Shown here: piece by piece, positions 55,501-63,955 of the stretch
Layout: the number at the start of each line of letters is the position of its first letter
Numbering within the stretch: position 1 is the stretch's first letter
Notes under the pieces: generated by a model
What the model saw: the letters and a program-made list of their open reading frames with translations, nothing else
Databases searched by the model: none
What the model was told of the DNA's origin: nothing
NCBI RefSeq assembly: GCF_900106645.1
Contig: NZ_FNMV01000017.1
Coordinates: 17,718 to 81,717 of the forward strand
Direction: 5' to 3'
Length of the DNA: 64,000 nucleotides
DNA from: Flavobacterium degerlachei
GTDB taxonomy: Bacteria > Bacteroidota > Bacteroidia > Flavobacteriales > Flavobacteriaceae
Program-made: the position numbers and the translations under genes

Positions 55501-57004
55501 AATCAGCATTTTCAACATTAATATGAAAATCATATTTATTGTCCTTATTACTTAAGTCCAATAAACCGTCAAAATTCATCGTAAGATTTGGGTCATTTAC
55601 AGAAATTTGCCCCTTATAATTTGGAGCTTTAAAGTTTCCGTTTAAAACTATATTATTATAGGTATAATCTTTGAAATCTATTTTGCTAACATCCCCTTTT
55701 ATTGCGGTATTCAGATATTTTTCAGTAAACCCTACTCCATCAACATCAATGTTCATTGTTATTTTCCCAAGGTCTTTTCGTTCCAATAATGTTCCTATAT
55801 CAAAATCATCCAACACAATCTTACCTACATAAGATGCTTTATCAATAAAGTCAATACGATTCATCTCTAATTGAGACTGCACTTTTCCTAGATCGGTAAG
55901 CATTGAAAAATCAGCATCAAGGCTAGTGGCACTTAACTGAGAATTACCAATCAAAGTGAAATTCCCTATTTTTTTCACCTCTTTAGGCAATTTTTTGCCC
56001 AAAACATTTGGAAGTAAACGTACCAATTTTTCATAACTGCTTGAAATTTTATCAAAATTCCCATCCATAAAAAACCTTTGCTCTTTATTTCCAAAGAGAT
56101 TTTTGAAATTTACATTTCCTACTATTTGAGATTTATTGGAATCAACAAGCTTTAATTTTGTAACATTTAAATTATTTAAGGTCCCTTTAATACTAGCATT
56201 AATTGTAAAGTATTGATTTTTCCCCAATTCATTATAAAAATGTCTAATGTCATTGGTAGCCAATTTCGAAGAGTTAATATTCACATCAAACTTGACCTTA
56301 TCAGTAAAGTTTGAAAAATCCTCGATCTTGTAATTCAAAAAGATATCCCCTTTCAATTTTGACTCTTTGGTCGATAAGTCAAGTGCTTCAAGCTTTATAC
56401 TTTTTTTAGTATAACTAAACTTAGAACTCAAATTAACAACATACAAACCATGGTGGTCCTGAAAAGACATTCTATTAATTGTAGTTTTTACAGCAGGGCC
56501 ATACAATAGAAAATCACTAATACTGGCATTAAGTCTGGTAAAATCAACATCTTTGGGATTTGCTTTGTTCTCATCAGTTAGGATAAAGTGCCCATCTGAA
56601 ATATAGGCTCTATTTGCCTTTAGTAAAAAATGCTTACCCGATGGTTTCCCGGTATTGAAAGCATTTATAAATTTATCAATATTAGTTTCCTTTTCGTTTT
56701 TATACGTTTTCAAATTAAACAGCAAGCCGTCTAAACGAATGTTTCCAAATATTAAATCACCATCCAATATTTTTTTCCCTTCTAATATATTGGTATTAAT
56801 AATTTTAGAATAAATTAAGGTATCATTATGATGATCTAAAATCAAGACATTCTTAAATTTTACTCCCCCAAAAACCGAAACTCTAACTCCTTCAATACCT
56901 ATATGGGTACCATAGTCTTTATTTATGCTGTTAGTAAAATATATGGCTATTTTAGTCTGAACAAAGGGCAACGAAAGAGCAATACCAACTGCCAATAATA
57001 GCAC
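52565..57004 (-). CDS. tamB: TamB-like translocation/assembly protein (giant AsmA/DUF490 family)
   Basis: A 1479-residue envelope protein. The N-terminus is hydrophobic and ends ALSLPFVQTKIA, typical of TamB. A very long series of beta-strands follows, forming the groove that is thought to carry phospholipids or assist barrel insertion, and a DUF490/TamB_C domain occupies about residues 1080-1440. The only canonical start in frame is GTG at 57004, but the frame is open for 25 more codons upstream and reads GIKKFIKILFRFILGLIV, the missing positively charged part of the membrane anchor. An ATG at 57085-57087 lies one base out of frame, so the annotated start may be wrong. It diverges from tsaD. 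Confidence 0.9.
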   Translation of the reverse strand: MLLLAVGIALSLPFVQTKIAIYFTNSINKDYGTHIGIEGVRVSVFGGVKFKNVLILDHHNDTLIYSKIINTNILEGKKILDGDLIFGNIRLDGLLFNLKTYKNEKETNIDKFINAFNTGKPSGKHFLLKANRAYISDGHFILTDENKANPKDVDFTRLNASISDFLLYGPAVKTTINRMSFQDHHGLYVVNLSSKFSYTKKSIKLEALDLSTKESKLKGDIFLNYKIEDFSNFTDKVKFDVNINSSKLATNDIRHFYNELGKNQYFTINASIKGTLNNLNVTKLKLVDSNKSQIVGNVNFKNLFGNKEQRFFMDGNFDKISSSYEKLVRLLPNVLGKKLPKEVKKIGNFTLIGNSQLSATSLDADFSMLTDLGKVQSQLEMNRIDFIDKASYVGKIVLDDFDIGTLLERKDLGKITMNIDVDGVGFTEKYLNTAIKGDVSKIDFKDYTYNNIVLNGNFKAPNYKGQISVNDPNLTMNFDGLLDLSNKDNKYDFHINVENADLHRLKLVKDSVSVFKGDVVVQVSGNTIENLEGNIYIKETSYQNEKDTYSFDDFNINSSFDQDRVRTITVNSPDIVQGEIVGKFQFDQLGNLVKNSLGSLYTNFKPDKVNKGQFLKFNFTIYNKIIEIFYPEISIGSNTVVKGNIKSDIQEFKLNFNSPQIVASKNIFDNIRVAIDNKNPLYNAYIELDSIKTKYYKVRDFSLINVTMKDTLFFRSEFKGGSQGEDYFNLNLYHTINKNNENVVGINKSEMKFKDYLWFLNEDETPNNQIVFDKAFKNFNIDDIILSHEDQAISLKGTIKDNINKDLKLSFKDVDLFKITPASSKFVFNGNINGAVNFKQNDEIYKPTASLVIDHLNINETDLGILKFDIEGDQNLEKFTINSFLENENLESFNAYGNFKIVNKETVLDMNLKLAKFNLGVLGSLGGDVISKIRGLVTGNATIRGNVDKPDINGRLFLDDAGLTIPYLNVDYELNERSVIDLAEQRFLFRNNTLTDSKFGTKGVLNGVVEHNNFGDWKLDLSIDSRRLLVLDTKDSEDAAYYGTAFIDGSATIKGPTNGLFIKVEAKSEKGTEVKIPINSAESVSENAFVHFLTEKEKYNIKMGIVEDSRRYKGLGLEFDLDITPDAEIEVILDRNSGHGMKGKGFGSLLFKINTLGKFNMWGDFQAYEGSYNFKYGGLIDKKFDVKKGGSIIWEGNPMKAQLNLEAVYKTIANPAVLLENSSFNRKVPVEVIIGIRGDLASPEPDFNIEFPTVSNVLKSEIQYKLNDKDVRQTQALYLLSSGGFLSSEGVNQSDFSGSLFETASSLLGGIIQSDNEKFKVGLNYISADRRIGQETDGRVVATISSKINERITINGKVGVPFGGINESAIVGDLEIQYRVNEDGTLNLRLFNRENDINYIGQGIGYTQGIGVSYEVDFDTFKELVNKIFKNHTLGSEKAAVDQFQDSNLAPEYINFSKPKAPQSEKPKKNQEAIIPNED

Positions 57005-57127
57005 GATAAGGCCGAGAATAAAGCGAAAAAGTATTTTAATGAATTTTTTGATACCTAGTATGTTGTTATAATTTTTTAATTATTCATTTTGCCCAAGGAA
57101 AGAGCGGCACCTTTAATAAAAATTCTT

Positions 57128-57135
57128 TAATTTTG
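57128..57135 (+). promoter_or_regulatory. -7 element for the tsaD operon
   Basis: TAATTTTG, a full TAnnTTTG match, 66 bases before the tsaD ATG. A leader hairpin (CGCCGT at 57140-57145 with ACGGCG at 57164-57169) lies between promoter and start. Confidence 0.45.
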
Positions 57136-57201
57136 GCTGCGCCGTAAAATTAAAAAAATAATAACGGCGTGTCAAATATAATTCAAAATTTGTGCCCTTT
57201 T

Positions 57202-58224
57202 ATGCAAAATTCCGAGGTTTTTATTTTAGCAATCGAAAGTTCCTGTGATGACACGGCAGCAGCCGTTTTACATAACGATAAAGTACTGTCGAATGTTGTT
57301 GCAAATCAATTAATTCACACCCAATATGGAGGCGTTGTACCTGAATTAGCTTCTCGTGCACACCAACAAAATATTGTTCCGGTAATTGACGCTGCACTTC
57401 GCAATGCCAATATTAAAAAAGAACAGTTGTCCGCAATAGCATTTACTCAGGGTCCCGGTTTGATGGGATCACTCCTTGTAGGGAGTTCTTTTGCAAAATC
57501 AATGGCTTCAGCCTTAGATATTCCACTTATTGCTGTCAATCATATGCATGCCCATATATTAGCCCATTTTATTGGTGAAGAAGGATATGAAAAACCGAGT
57601 TTCCCCTTTTTGGCCTTGACTATAAGTGGAGGACATACGCAGATTGTAAAAGTGGACGACTTTTTTGATTTGACCATTATTGGAGAAACAACGGATGATG
57701 CGGTAGGTGAAGCTTTTGATAAAAGCGCAAAAATCCTTGGACTACCCTATCCTGGTGGTCCTCTAGTTGACAAGTACGCACAATTGGGAAACCCAAAAGC
57801 CTTTGCCTTTACAAAACCGAAAGTACCTGGATTGAATTTCAGTTTTTCAGGACTTAAAACGGCAATCTTGTATTTTGTTCAGAAGAAAAAACTGGAGAAC
57901 CCCAATTTTATTGAGGAAAATCTAAATGATATTTGCGCTTCTATACAATATACAATAGTTGAAATATTGATGGACAAATTAAAATTAGCCGTAAAAGAAA
58001 CAGGTATAAAGCAAATTGCTATTGGCGGAGGTGTTTCTGCTAATTCTGGCATTAGGAAAACCATTAAAGAAGCCGAACAAAAATACGGTTGGAAGACTTT
58101 TATTCCAAAATTCGAATACACAACCGATAATGCTGCAATGATTGGAATTGTAGGTTATCAAAAGTTTTTATCACAAAAATTCGAAACTTCAGCAGTCGTT
58201 TCAAAAGCACGAATTCAATTCTAA
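57202..58224 (+). CDS. tsaD: tRNA threonylcarbamoyladenosine transferase subunit TsaD
   Basis: A 340-residue ASKHA-fold enzyme that, with TsaB and TsaE, attaches the threonylcarbamoyl group to A37 of ANN-decoding tRNAs. Motifs: AIESSCDDTAAAV at the start, the metal site NHMHAHILAH, SGGHTQ, and DDAVGEAFDK. The start was set at ATG 57202 because MQNSEVFILAIESSCDD is a normal N-terminus; an upstream in-frame GTG would add 11 residues inside the leader hairpin. rsmE starts 3 bases after its stop. Confidence 0.96.
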   Translation: MQNSEVFILAIESSCDDTAAAVLHNDKVLSNVVANQLIHTQYGGVVPELASRAHQQNIVPVIDAALRNANIKKEQLSAIAFTQGPGLMGSLLVGSSFAKSMASALDIPLIAVNHMHAHILAHFIGEEGYEKPSFPFLALTISGGHTQIVKVDDFFDLTIIGETTDDAVGEAFDKSAKILGLPYPGGPLVDKYAQLGNPKAFAFTKPKVPGLNFSFSGLKTAILYFVQKKKLENPNFIEENLNDICASIQYTIVEILMDKLKLAVKETGIKQIAIGGGVSANSGIRKTIKEAEQKYGWKTFIPKFEYTTDNAAMIGIVGYQKFLSQKFETSAVVSKARIQF

Positions 58225-58227
58225 ACT

Positions 58228-58935
58228 ATGCAATTATTTTACAATCCTAATATTGATGAAACTACTGAAAACTTTTCTTTTGATAAAGAGGAAAGCAAAC
58301 ATATAATAAAAGTATTACGCAAAAAAGACAGTGATATTTTATTTGTAACCAATGGATCAGGTTATTTATTTGAAACTGAAATCACTTTGGCTTCTGATAG
58401 TAAATGCACAGTTAAGGTACTTTCTTTCGAAAAAAAACCAGCCCCGAAATTTCATTTACATCTTGCAGTTGCCCCAACAAAAATGAATGACCGTTACGAA
58501 TGGTTTCTGGAAAAAGCAACCGAGATTGGTATTAGTGAAATTACCCCTATTATTTGTGACCGCTCTGAACGAAAAGTAATCAAGAATGACCGCTTTGATA
58601 AAATAATTTTGACTGCCATGAAGCAGGCTAATGAATTATATCTTCCAAAATTGAACGAAGCCATTACATTTAAAGAGTTTTTGAAACATAAAAATGAAGG
58701 CTTACAATTGATTGCACATTGCGAAGAAACAGATAAGAAAACACTGAAATCAGTTTTAAAACCTAATGAAAGTGTTACCCTACTTATAGGTCCAGAAGGT
58801 GATTTTTCAGAGAAAGAAATCGCATTGGCATTAGAAAAAAAATACGTTCCGGTATCACTAGGAAATACCAGACTGAGAACAGAAACGGCAGCAATTGTAG
58901 CCTGTCACAGCGTTGTTTTCTTTAATGAAGAGTAA
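58228..58935 (+). CDS. rsmE: 16S rRNA (uracil-1498-N3)-methyltransferase
   Basis: A 235-residue SPOUT-class (trefoil knot) methyltransferase that modifies U1498 in the 30S decoding centre. A PUA-like N-terminal domain (about 1-70) is followed by the catalytic domain with LIGPEGDFSEKE and LGNTRLRTETAA, the S-adenosylmethionine-binding knot. Length is standard. It is the second gene of the tsaD operon. Confidence 0.96.
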   Translation: MQLFYNPNIDETTENFSFDKEESKHIIKVLRKKDSDILFVTNGSGYLFETEITLASDSKCTVKVLSFEKKPAPKFHLHLAVAPTKMNDRYEWFLEKATEIGISEITPIICDRSERKVIKNDRFDKIILTAMKQANELYLPKLNEAITFKEFLKHKNEGLQLIAHCEETDKKTLKSVLKPNESVTLLIGPEGDFSEKEIALALEKKYVPVSLGNTRLRTETAAIVACHSVVFFNEE

Positions 58936-58953
58936 CCTTATTTAAAAGGAATT

Positions 58954-59592
58954 ATGAAAAGAATATATTCAGTTTTACTGTTAATTTCTATTGCTTCATT
59001 TTCTCAAGAAATCGCATTGGTAAAATATGGTGGCGGTGGGGATTGGTATGCCAACCCTACATCGCTTCCCAATTTGGTCAAATATTGCAATGCCAACATA
59101 AATACTCGAATAAACAGCAAACCCGCTACCGTTGAACCAGGAAGTCCAAATCTATTTTCCTATCCTTTCCTTCATATGACCGGCCATGGAAATGTCGTTT
59201 TCAGCGATTCAGAGGTAACTAACCTTAACAAATACTTACTTTCAGGCGGTTTCCTCCACATTGATGACAATTACGGAATGGACCAATATATTAGAAAGGA
59301 AATAAAGAAAATATTCCCCAATAACGCATTGGTAGAAATACCTGCAAATCACCCCATCTTTCAAAAACCATTTCTTTTCGCTAACGGATTGCCCAAAATC
59401 CATGAACATGATGGAAAACGCCCACAAGCATTTGGGATTTTTTCAGACAATAGACTGGTATTACTTTATACATTCCAAAGCGATTTAGGCGATGGATGGG
59501 AAGATCAAGAAGTACATAATGACCCAACTACTGTGCATCAAAAAGCACTAAAAATGGGAGCTAACATCATCAATTATATTTTTAATAATTAA
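58954..59592 (+). CDS. DUF4159-domain exported protein
   Basis: A 212-residue protein with an N-terminal signal peptide (MKRIYSVLLLISIASFSQ). The mature protein has a Rossmann/GATase-like pattern: LVKYGGGGDWYANP, FLHMTGHGN, a GGFLHIDDNYGMD segment and a terminal NIINYIF helix, as in DUF4159. Its function is unknown; members often occur with MoxR/BatA-type or von Willebrand operons. It lies 18 bases after rsmE and is probably in the tsaD operon. Confidence 0.9.
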   Translation: MKRIYSVLLLISIASFSQEIALVKYGGGGDWYANPTSLPNLVKYCNANINTRINSKPATVEPGSPNLFSYPFLHMTGHGNVVFSDSEVTNLNKYLLSGGFLHIDDNYGMDQYIRKEIKKIFPNNALVEIPANHPIFQKPFLFANGLPKIHEHDGKRPQAFGIFSDNRLVLLYTFQSDLGDGWEDQEVHNDPTTVHQKALKMGANIINYIFNN

Positions 59593-60143
59593 ATAACATT
59601 GCTTTCCATTTTCAAGCAGTGACACAACTCCTTTTACCATAAATTTTATTTTTACAAGATAGTCTTACACTATGTTATATAATGCAATAATCCTTACTGT
59701 ATTTATTAAAATGAAATACAATTTCATTATACATCTTTCGCTAAATTTTATCTGCTTTAATTAAAAAGCAAATGATGAACTCCCGAAGGAGAGTTTCCTC
59801 CCTAAATGAAATTGACAATCTGATATATATAGATCATTTTACTAGCTGAAATTCTCTAAAAAAAATAAATCACTATTTTTTAAAAATAAATTTATCGGTT
59901 AAAGTGTGTTATTTAATCGTTAAACTGCATTTTATTTGTATAATTATTTTTATATATAAGTTATTTCTTATAAATATATAAATATTATTTTTCCGCTACC
60001 ACTGTAACAGCCCGTCAAATAAGACTTTCTATTTTCTTGTTAAAATATTACTAATAAATATTTTTTTTATTAATCATTTTTGTTATAAAATTGCGTCATT
60101 ATTAACCAAAACAAAATTTTATTAACAAATACCAAAACCTATT
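59593..60143. other. Gene-free 551-base region
   Basis: Strongly A/T-rich. An imperfect hairpin AACTCCC-GAAG-GAGAGTT sits near 59778-59795, and a TAAAATTG (one mismatch to the -7 consensus) lies at 60086-60093, 50 bases before the metalloprotease ATG. No coding frame, known RNA or repeat was recognised. Confidence 0.45.
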
Positions 60144-61094
60144 ATGAAAAAATTACTATTATCCGCAATGGCATTAATGATGTTGTTTTCTTGCCAAAAT
60201 GACCAGACGGACTCTACAGATTTATCAGCTTCGGCAGTTACAAAACGTGGTTGTGCTTCTCAAGATGTGTTAGATGCACAATTAAAAGCCGACCCGACTT
60301 TAGCTTTGAAAATGAACCAAATCGAAGCCTTTACTCAAAAATCGATGTTAACCAATCGTTTAGTGAATGGCAAAATAGTCATTCCAGTAGTAGTTAATGT
60401 ATTGTATAGAACTGCCGCAGAGAATATCTCAGATGCCCAAATTCAATCTCAAATAGATGTTTTAAATCAAGATTATAATGCTACAAACCCTGACTTTAAC
60501 AGCGTTCCTTCTGAGTTTGCTGGAGTAGCGGCTAATGTAGGAATCACTTTTGAATTGGTACAAGTTATTAGAAAATCTACTAACAAAACCTCTTGGGGAA
60601 CTAGAGACGTAATGAAAAATTCAAAAAGAGGTGGAATTGATCCTACATCACCTGAAACAACACTTAACATGTGGGCTTGTACAATTGGTGGTGGAATCTT
60701 GGGTTATGCCCAATTTCCTGGAGGCTCTAGTTCAACTGATGGAGTTGTAATTGATTCAAATTATTTTGGAGTATCTGGCGCAGCAAGCTACCCTTACAAC
60801 TTAGGAAGAACAGGAAGTCATGAAGTAGGTCACTGGATGAACCTAAGACACATTTGGGGTGATGCCTCTTGTGGAAATGATTTAGTATCTGATACTCCAG
60901 TTCACAAAACATCAAACTTTGGAGTTCCAACTTATCCTTACGTAAGTACTTGTCTTCCTGCTCATAATGAAATGACAATGAACTATATGGATTATACAGA
61001 CGACAGAGGTATGTATATGTTTACAAACGGTCAAAAATCAAGAATGTCAGCTTTATTTGTTTCTGGTGGAGCTAGATCAGGTTTTGGAATTTAA
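60144..61094 (+). CDS. M43-family zinc metalloprotease, lipoprotein
   Basis: A 316-residue exported protease of the pappalysin/cytophagalysin group. Lipoprotein signal MLFSC gives Cys17. The zinc site HEVGHWMNLRH places ligands at His226, His230 and His236 with catalytic Glu227, followed by GD, and a Met-turn lies in NYMDY. The N-terminal part (about 35-150) contains the propeptide-like segment. No C-terminal Por sorting domain is present, so it is expected to stay surface- or periplasm-anchored rather than be exported by the type IX system. It is flanked by a long A/T-rich upstream region and a terminator. Confidence 0.93.
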   Translation: MKKLLLSAMALMMLFSCQNDQTDSTDLSASAVTKRGCASQDVLDAQLKADPTLALKMNQIEAFTQKSMLTNRLVNGKIVIPVVVNVLYRTAAENISDAQIQSQIDVLNQDYNATNPDFNSVPSEFAGVAANVGITFELVQVIRKSTNKTSWGTRDVMKNSKRGGIDPTSPETTLNMWACTIGGGILGYAQFPGGSSSTDGVVIDSNYFGVSGAASYPYNLGRTGSHEVGHWMNLRHIWGDASCGNDLVSDTPVHKTSNFGVPTYPYVSTCLPAHNEMTMNYMDYTDDRGMYMFTNGQKSRMSALFVSGGARSGFGI

Positions 61095-61117
61095 ATTTCA
61101 ATACTATTGATATTACA

Positions 61118-61147
61118 AACTCGCTACTTAGTAGCGAGTTTTTTTTT
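61118..61147 (+). terminator. Terminator after the metalloprotease
   Basis: AACTCGCTACT pairs with AGTAGCGAGTT around a single T, followed by nine T. Confidence 0.85.
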
Positions 61148-61419
61148 AATATTTATTATAAATGACTTTTAACTGAGTCTCACAAATTCACGAAAAGACT
61201 AATGTAATAGTCATAATCTTTTGTCATTAAAATATTTAAAAGATCCTGACAGCAGCGCCTTGCAAATGTTCACAAAGGTTGAACATCAAACGTGACTATA
61301 CTATTTGTCTATGGCAGATGGAGATAGTTGTAGCGGATAAAAACCTTGAACAATAGAAAAGAAAATTCATTGCATATTAGCTAGTTTTTTTATCTTTATG
61401 CGCAAATATAAATTACACC
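61148..61419. other. Gene-free region before the AI-2E/PerM-type gene
   Basis: No coding frame or RNA was recognised apart from the promoter listed separately near its end. Confidence 0.45.
61370..61398 (+). promoter_or_regulatory. Promoter for the AI-2E/PerM-type operon
   Basis: TTG at 61370-61372, 18 bases, then TATCTTTA at 61391-61398 (last base differs from TAnnTTTG), 21 bases before the ATG. Confidence 0.5.
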
Positions 61420-62511
61420 ATGATTACATCAAAAACCATTTCCAATGGGATTCTTCGCGCCTTACTAACAGTCGTACTTTGTAGTTTAATTTTATACTTT
61501 TTCTATCAGATTCAGTCTGTACTGATTTATTTGGCTGTTTCCCTGATTCTAACCTTGATTGGACTTCCTGTTTTACACTTTTTTAAAAAGCGCTTCAAGT
61601 TCAATCATCTTTTTGCAACTATTGCAACGGTGATATTATTCCTATTGATTATCCTAGGCTTTATCATGATGTTTATCCCTTTGATTTTATCACAAGGTCA
61701 AAATTTATCACTTCTCAATACCGCTGAAATTGAAAAAAGTATAGTGCAGTTAATGAATCAGTTTGCATTATTTCTGGAGAGCTATCATATTGACTCCTCC
61801 GAAATGTTGAAAGAAGCTAATATAACTTCAAAAATAAATTTTAATGTAGTTCCCAATTTTCTAAACGCAATCGTAGCGACAATCAGTAGTTTTGGAATAG
61901 GTTTAGGTGCTGTACTATTTATAACTTTTTTCTTTTTAAAAGACCGTGTAGTATTTATGAAAGGGGCTAGAAAGTTAATCCCAGACACGCATGAGGATAA
62001 AATTTTGAATTCTCTAGACAAAATTAACAACTTACTATCGCGTTATTTCATCGGATTACTACTGCAATTGTTTATTGTATTTATTTTATATCTAATTGTT
62101 TTATTAATTTTTGGTGTTCCTAATTTCTTAATCATTGCCTTTTTATGTGCGGTACTAAACATAATTCCATACATTGGTCCGTTAATTGCATCCGTGTTAG
62201 CCGCCATTTTAACAATGATGAGTAATTTAGGTAGTGACTTTCAATCAGAAATTTTACCAACTACCATCTATGTTTTAATAGGATTCTGGCTTGTTCAAGT
62301 AATCGACAACAACTTGTCACAACCGATAATTTTTTCCAAAAGTGTTAGCTCACATCCTTTAGAAATATTCCTCGTTATTTTGATCGCAGGTTATCTTTTT
62401 GGCATTTTAGGAATGATCATTGCCGTTCCTTTTTATACAATTATAAAAGTAATAGGTAAAGAATTCTTTCCCGAGAATACCGTAATCCGACTATTAACAA
62501 AAAATTTATAA
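61420..62511 (+). CDS. AI-2E/PerM-family membrane protein
   Basis: A 363-residue inner-membrane protein with about seven to eight helices: two near the start (10-50), one at about 60-88, a soluble helical loop (about 90-140), and a C-terminal bundle with PNFLIIAFLCAVLNIIPYIG, the family signature (PxxG segment), and SSHPLEIFLVIL. The family was named for autoinducer-2 export in one species, but most members have other or unknown transport roles. It leads a three-gene transcript; the next gene starts 2 bases after its stop. Confidence 0.92.
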   Translation: MITSKTISNGILRALLTVVLCSLILYFFYQIQSVLIYLAVSLILTLIGLPVLHFFKKRFKFNHLFATIATVILFLLIILGFIMMFIPLILSQGQNLSLLNTAEIEKSIVQLMNQFALFLESYHIDSSEMLKEANITSKINFNVVPNFLNAIVATISSFGIGLGAVLFITFFFLKDRVVFMKGARKLIPDTHEDKILNSLDKINNLLSRYFIGLLLQLFIVFILYLIVLLIFGVPNFLIIAFLCAVLNIIPYIGPLIASVLAAILTMMSNLGSDFQSEILPTTIYVLIGFWLVQVIDNNLSQPIIFSKSVSSHPLEIFLVILIAGYLFGILGMIIAVPFYTIIKVIGKEFFPENTVIRLLTKNL

Positions 62512-62513
62512 TC

Positions 62514-63695
62514 TTGGATTTAACGATTCTAAATCCCGAAATTCAATCGTTTATTAAAGCAAATATCGATAAACGAATTTCAACTTTAGCGCTTCAAAAA
62601 AACCCTTTTCCAGATGTGGAATGGATTTCGATTTTGAACCAAATTGAAGCTAAAGCAAAAGCTAAGGATAAGTTACCCATTTGGTTCGACACTAAAAACA
62701 TCATTTATCCCAGTAAAATTTCGATAGAGCAAACCTCCTCGGAAAAAACCGCTTTGCATAAAGCTTCTATCATCGCAGGAGAGTCGCTAATCGATTTAAC
62801 GGGTGGTTTTGGTGTAGATGATTATTATTTTTCGAAAAAAGTAAAAACTGTCGCCCATTGTGAAATCAATTTAGAGCTTTCAAATATAGTCAAACATAAT
62901 TTTGAACAATTAGAGGCTAAGAACATCACATGCTACCCCGGAGATAGCACATCAACTTTAGAAACATTAAATCAAAAATGGGATTGGATCTATATTGACC
63001 CTTCCAGAAGGAATGATGCTAAAGGAAAAGTATTCCTACTTAAGGACTGTTTACCTAATGTTCCCGAAAATCTCGACTACTATTTTGAGAATACAAATGC
63101 CATACTAATAAAAACAGCGCCTCTTCTCGATATTTCTGCTGGATTATCAGAGCTCAAGCATGTGAAAAAAATTCATATTATAGCTTTGGAAAATGAAGTG
63201 AAAGAGCTTTTATGGGAATTGCATTCCAACTATACTGGAAAAGTCCAGATTAAAACTGTAAATATCCTTAAAGAAAAAACAGAGTCTTTTGATTTTATAT
63301 TAAATGAAGAAACTAAACCACCAACTTATGGTCTGCCACAAAAATATGTGTATGAACCCAATAGTGCCATAATGAAGTCAGGAGGTTTTGATCAAGTGGG
63401 TTTGTTTTACAACTTAGACAAGCTACACAAACATTCGCACATTTACACATCAGCAAGCCTAGTTCCATTCCCAGGAAGAGTGTTTGAAGTTGAAAATTGT
63501 ATTCCCTACAACAAAACTGAAATGAAAACTTACTTACAAAATAAAAAGGCGAACATCACAACCCGTAATTTCCAAGATACGGTTGAAAATATCCGCAAAA
63601 AATGGAAAATTAAAGAAGGAGGAGATACGTATTGTTTCTTTACAACTGATACAAATAATAATAAAATAGTATTAATTTGCACCAAAATAAAATAA
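62514..63695 (+). CDS. SAM-dependent methyltransferase with THUMP-like domain (PG_1098-like)
   Basis: A 393-residue protein. The first 85 residues are helical. The Rossmann-fold methyltransferase core follows, with motif I DLTGGFGVDDYYF (about 94-106) and DWIYIDPSRRND (about 157-168) where a catalytic Asp-Pro motif is expected. The C-terminal 130 residues fit the ferredoxin-like and THUMP-like domains known from Porphyromonas PG_1098. RNA is the likely substrate, but which one is unknown. The start codon is TTG at 62514, two bases after the preceding stop; no ATG is available nearby. Confidence 0.88.
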   Translation: MDLTILNPEIQSFIKANIDKRISTLALQKNPFPDVEWISILNQIEAKAKAKDKLPIWFDTKNIIYPSKISIEQTSSEKTALHKASIIAGESLIDLTGGFGVDDYYFSKKVKTVAHCEINLELSNIVKHNFEQLEAKNITCYPGDSTSTLETLNQKWDWIYIDPSRRNDAKGKVFLLKDCLPNVPENLDYYFENTNAILIKTAPLLDISAGLSELKHVKKIHIIALENEVKELLWELHSNYTGKVQIKTVNILKEKTESFDFILNEETKPPTYGLPQKYVYEPNSAIMKSGGFDQVGLFYNLDKLHKHSHIYTSASLVPFPGRVFEVENCIPYNKTEMKTYLQNKKANITTRNFQDTVENIRKKWKIKEGGDTYCFFTTDTNNNKIVLICTKIK

Positions 63696-63697
63696 AA

Positions 63698-63955
63698 ATG
63701 AAACACCTAATTACCATCACTTTAATCTTCTTAAGCTTTAATGCATTTGCACAAAAACCATGTGAATATAGCGAAAATATTTCTGATTCTATAGGAGACT
63801 ATAAATCAACAAAGACATATATGATTTACGAGAAAAATTTTGCTGGTAACACCAACTATATCTTTTTCTCATTAGCTGTAACCGACGCTCTGCCAACCCT
63901 AAATGGGATCATGTCCAAAACCTGTGGAGCGATAAAAATCACGCATAAATATTAG
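63698..63955 (+). CDS. Short secreted protein of unknown function
   Basis: An 85-residue protein with a signal peptide (MKHLITITLIFLSFNAFAQ, cleavage after FAQ). The mature part begins KPCEYSENISDSIGDYKST. Start ATG 63698 lies 2 bases after the methyltransferase stop, so co-transcription is clear. The end, DALPTLNGIMSKTCGAIK, has no obvious domain closure, so it may be a truncated relative of longer secreted proteins. The window ends 45 bases later, which limits judgement. Confidence 0.65.
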   Translation: MKHLITITLIFLSFNAFAQKPCEYSENISDSIGDYKSTKTYMIYEKNFAGNTNYIFFSLAVTDALPTLNGIMSKTCGAIKITHKY

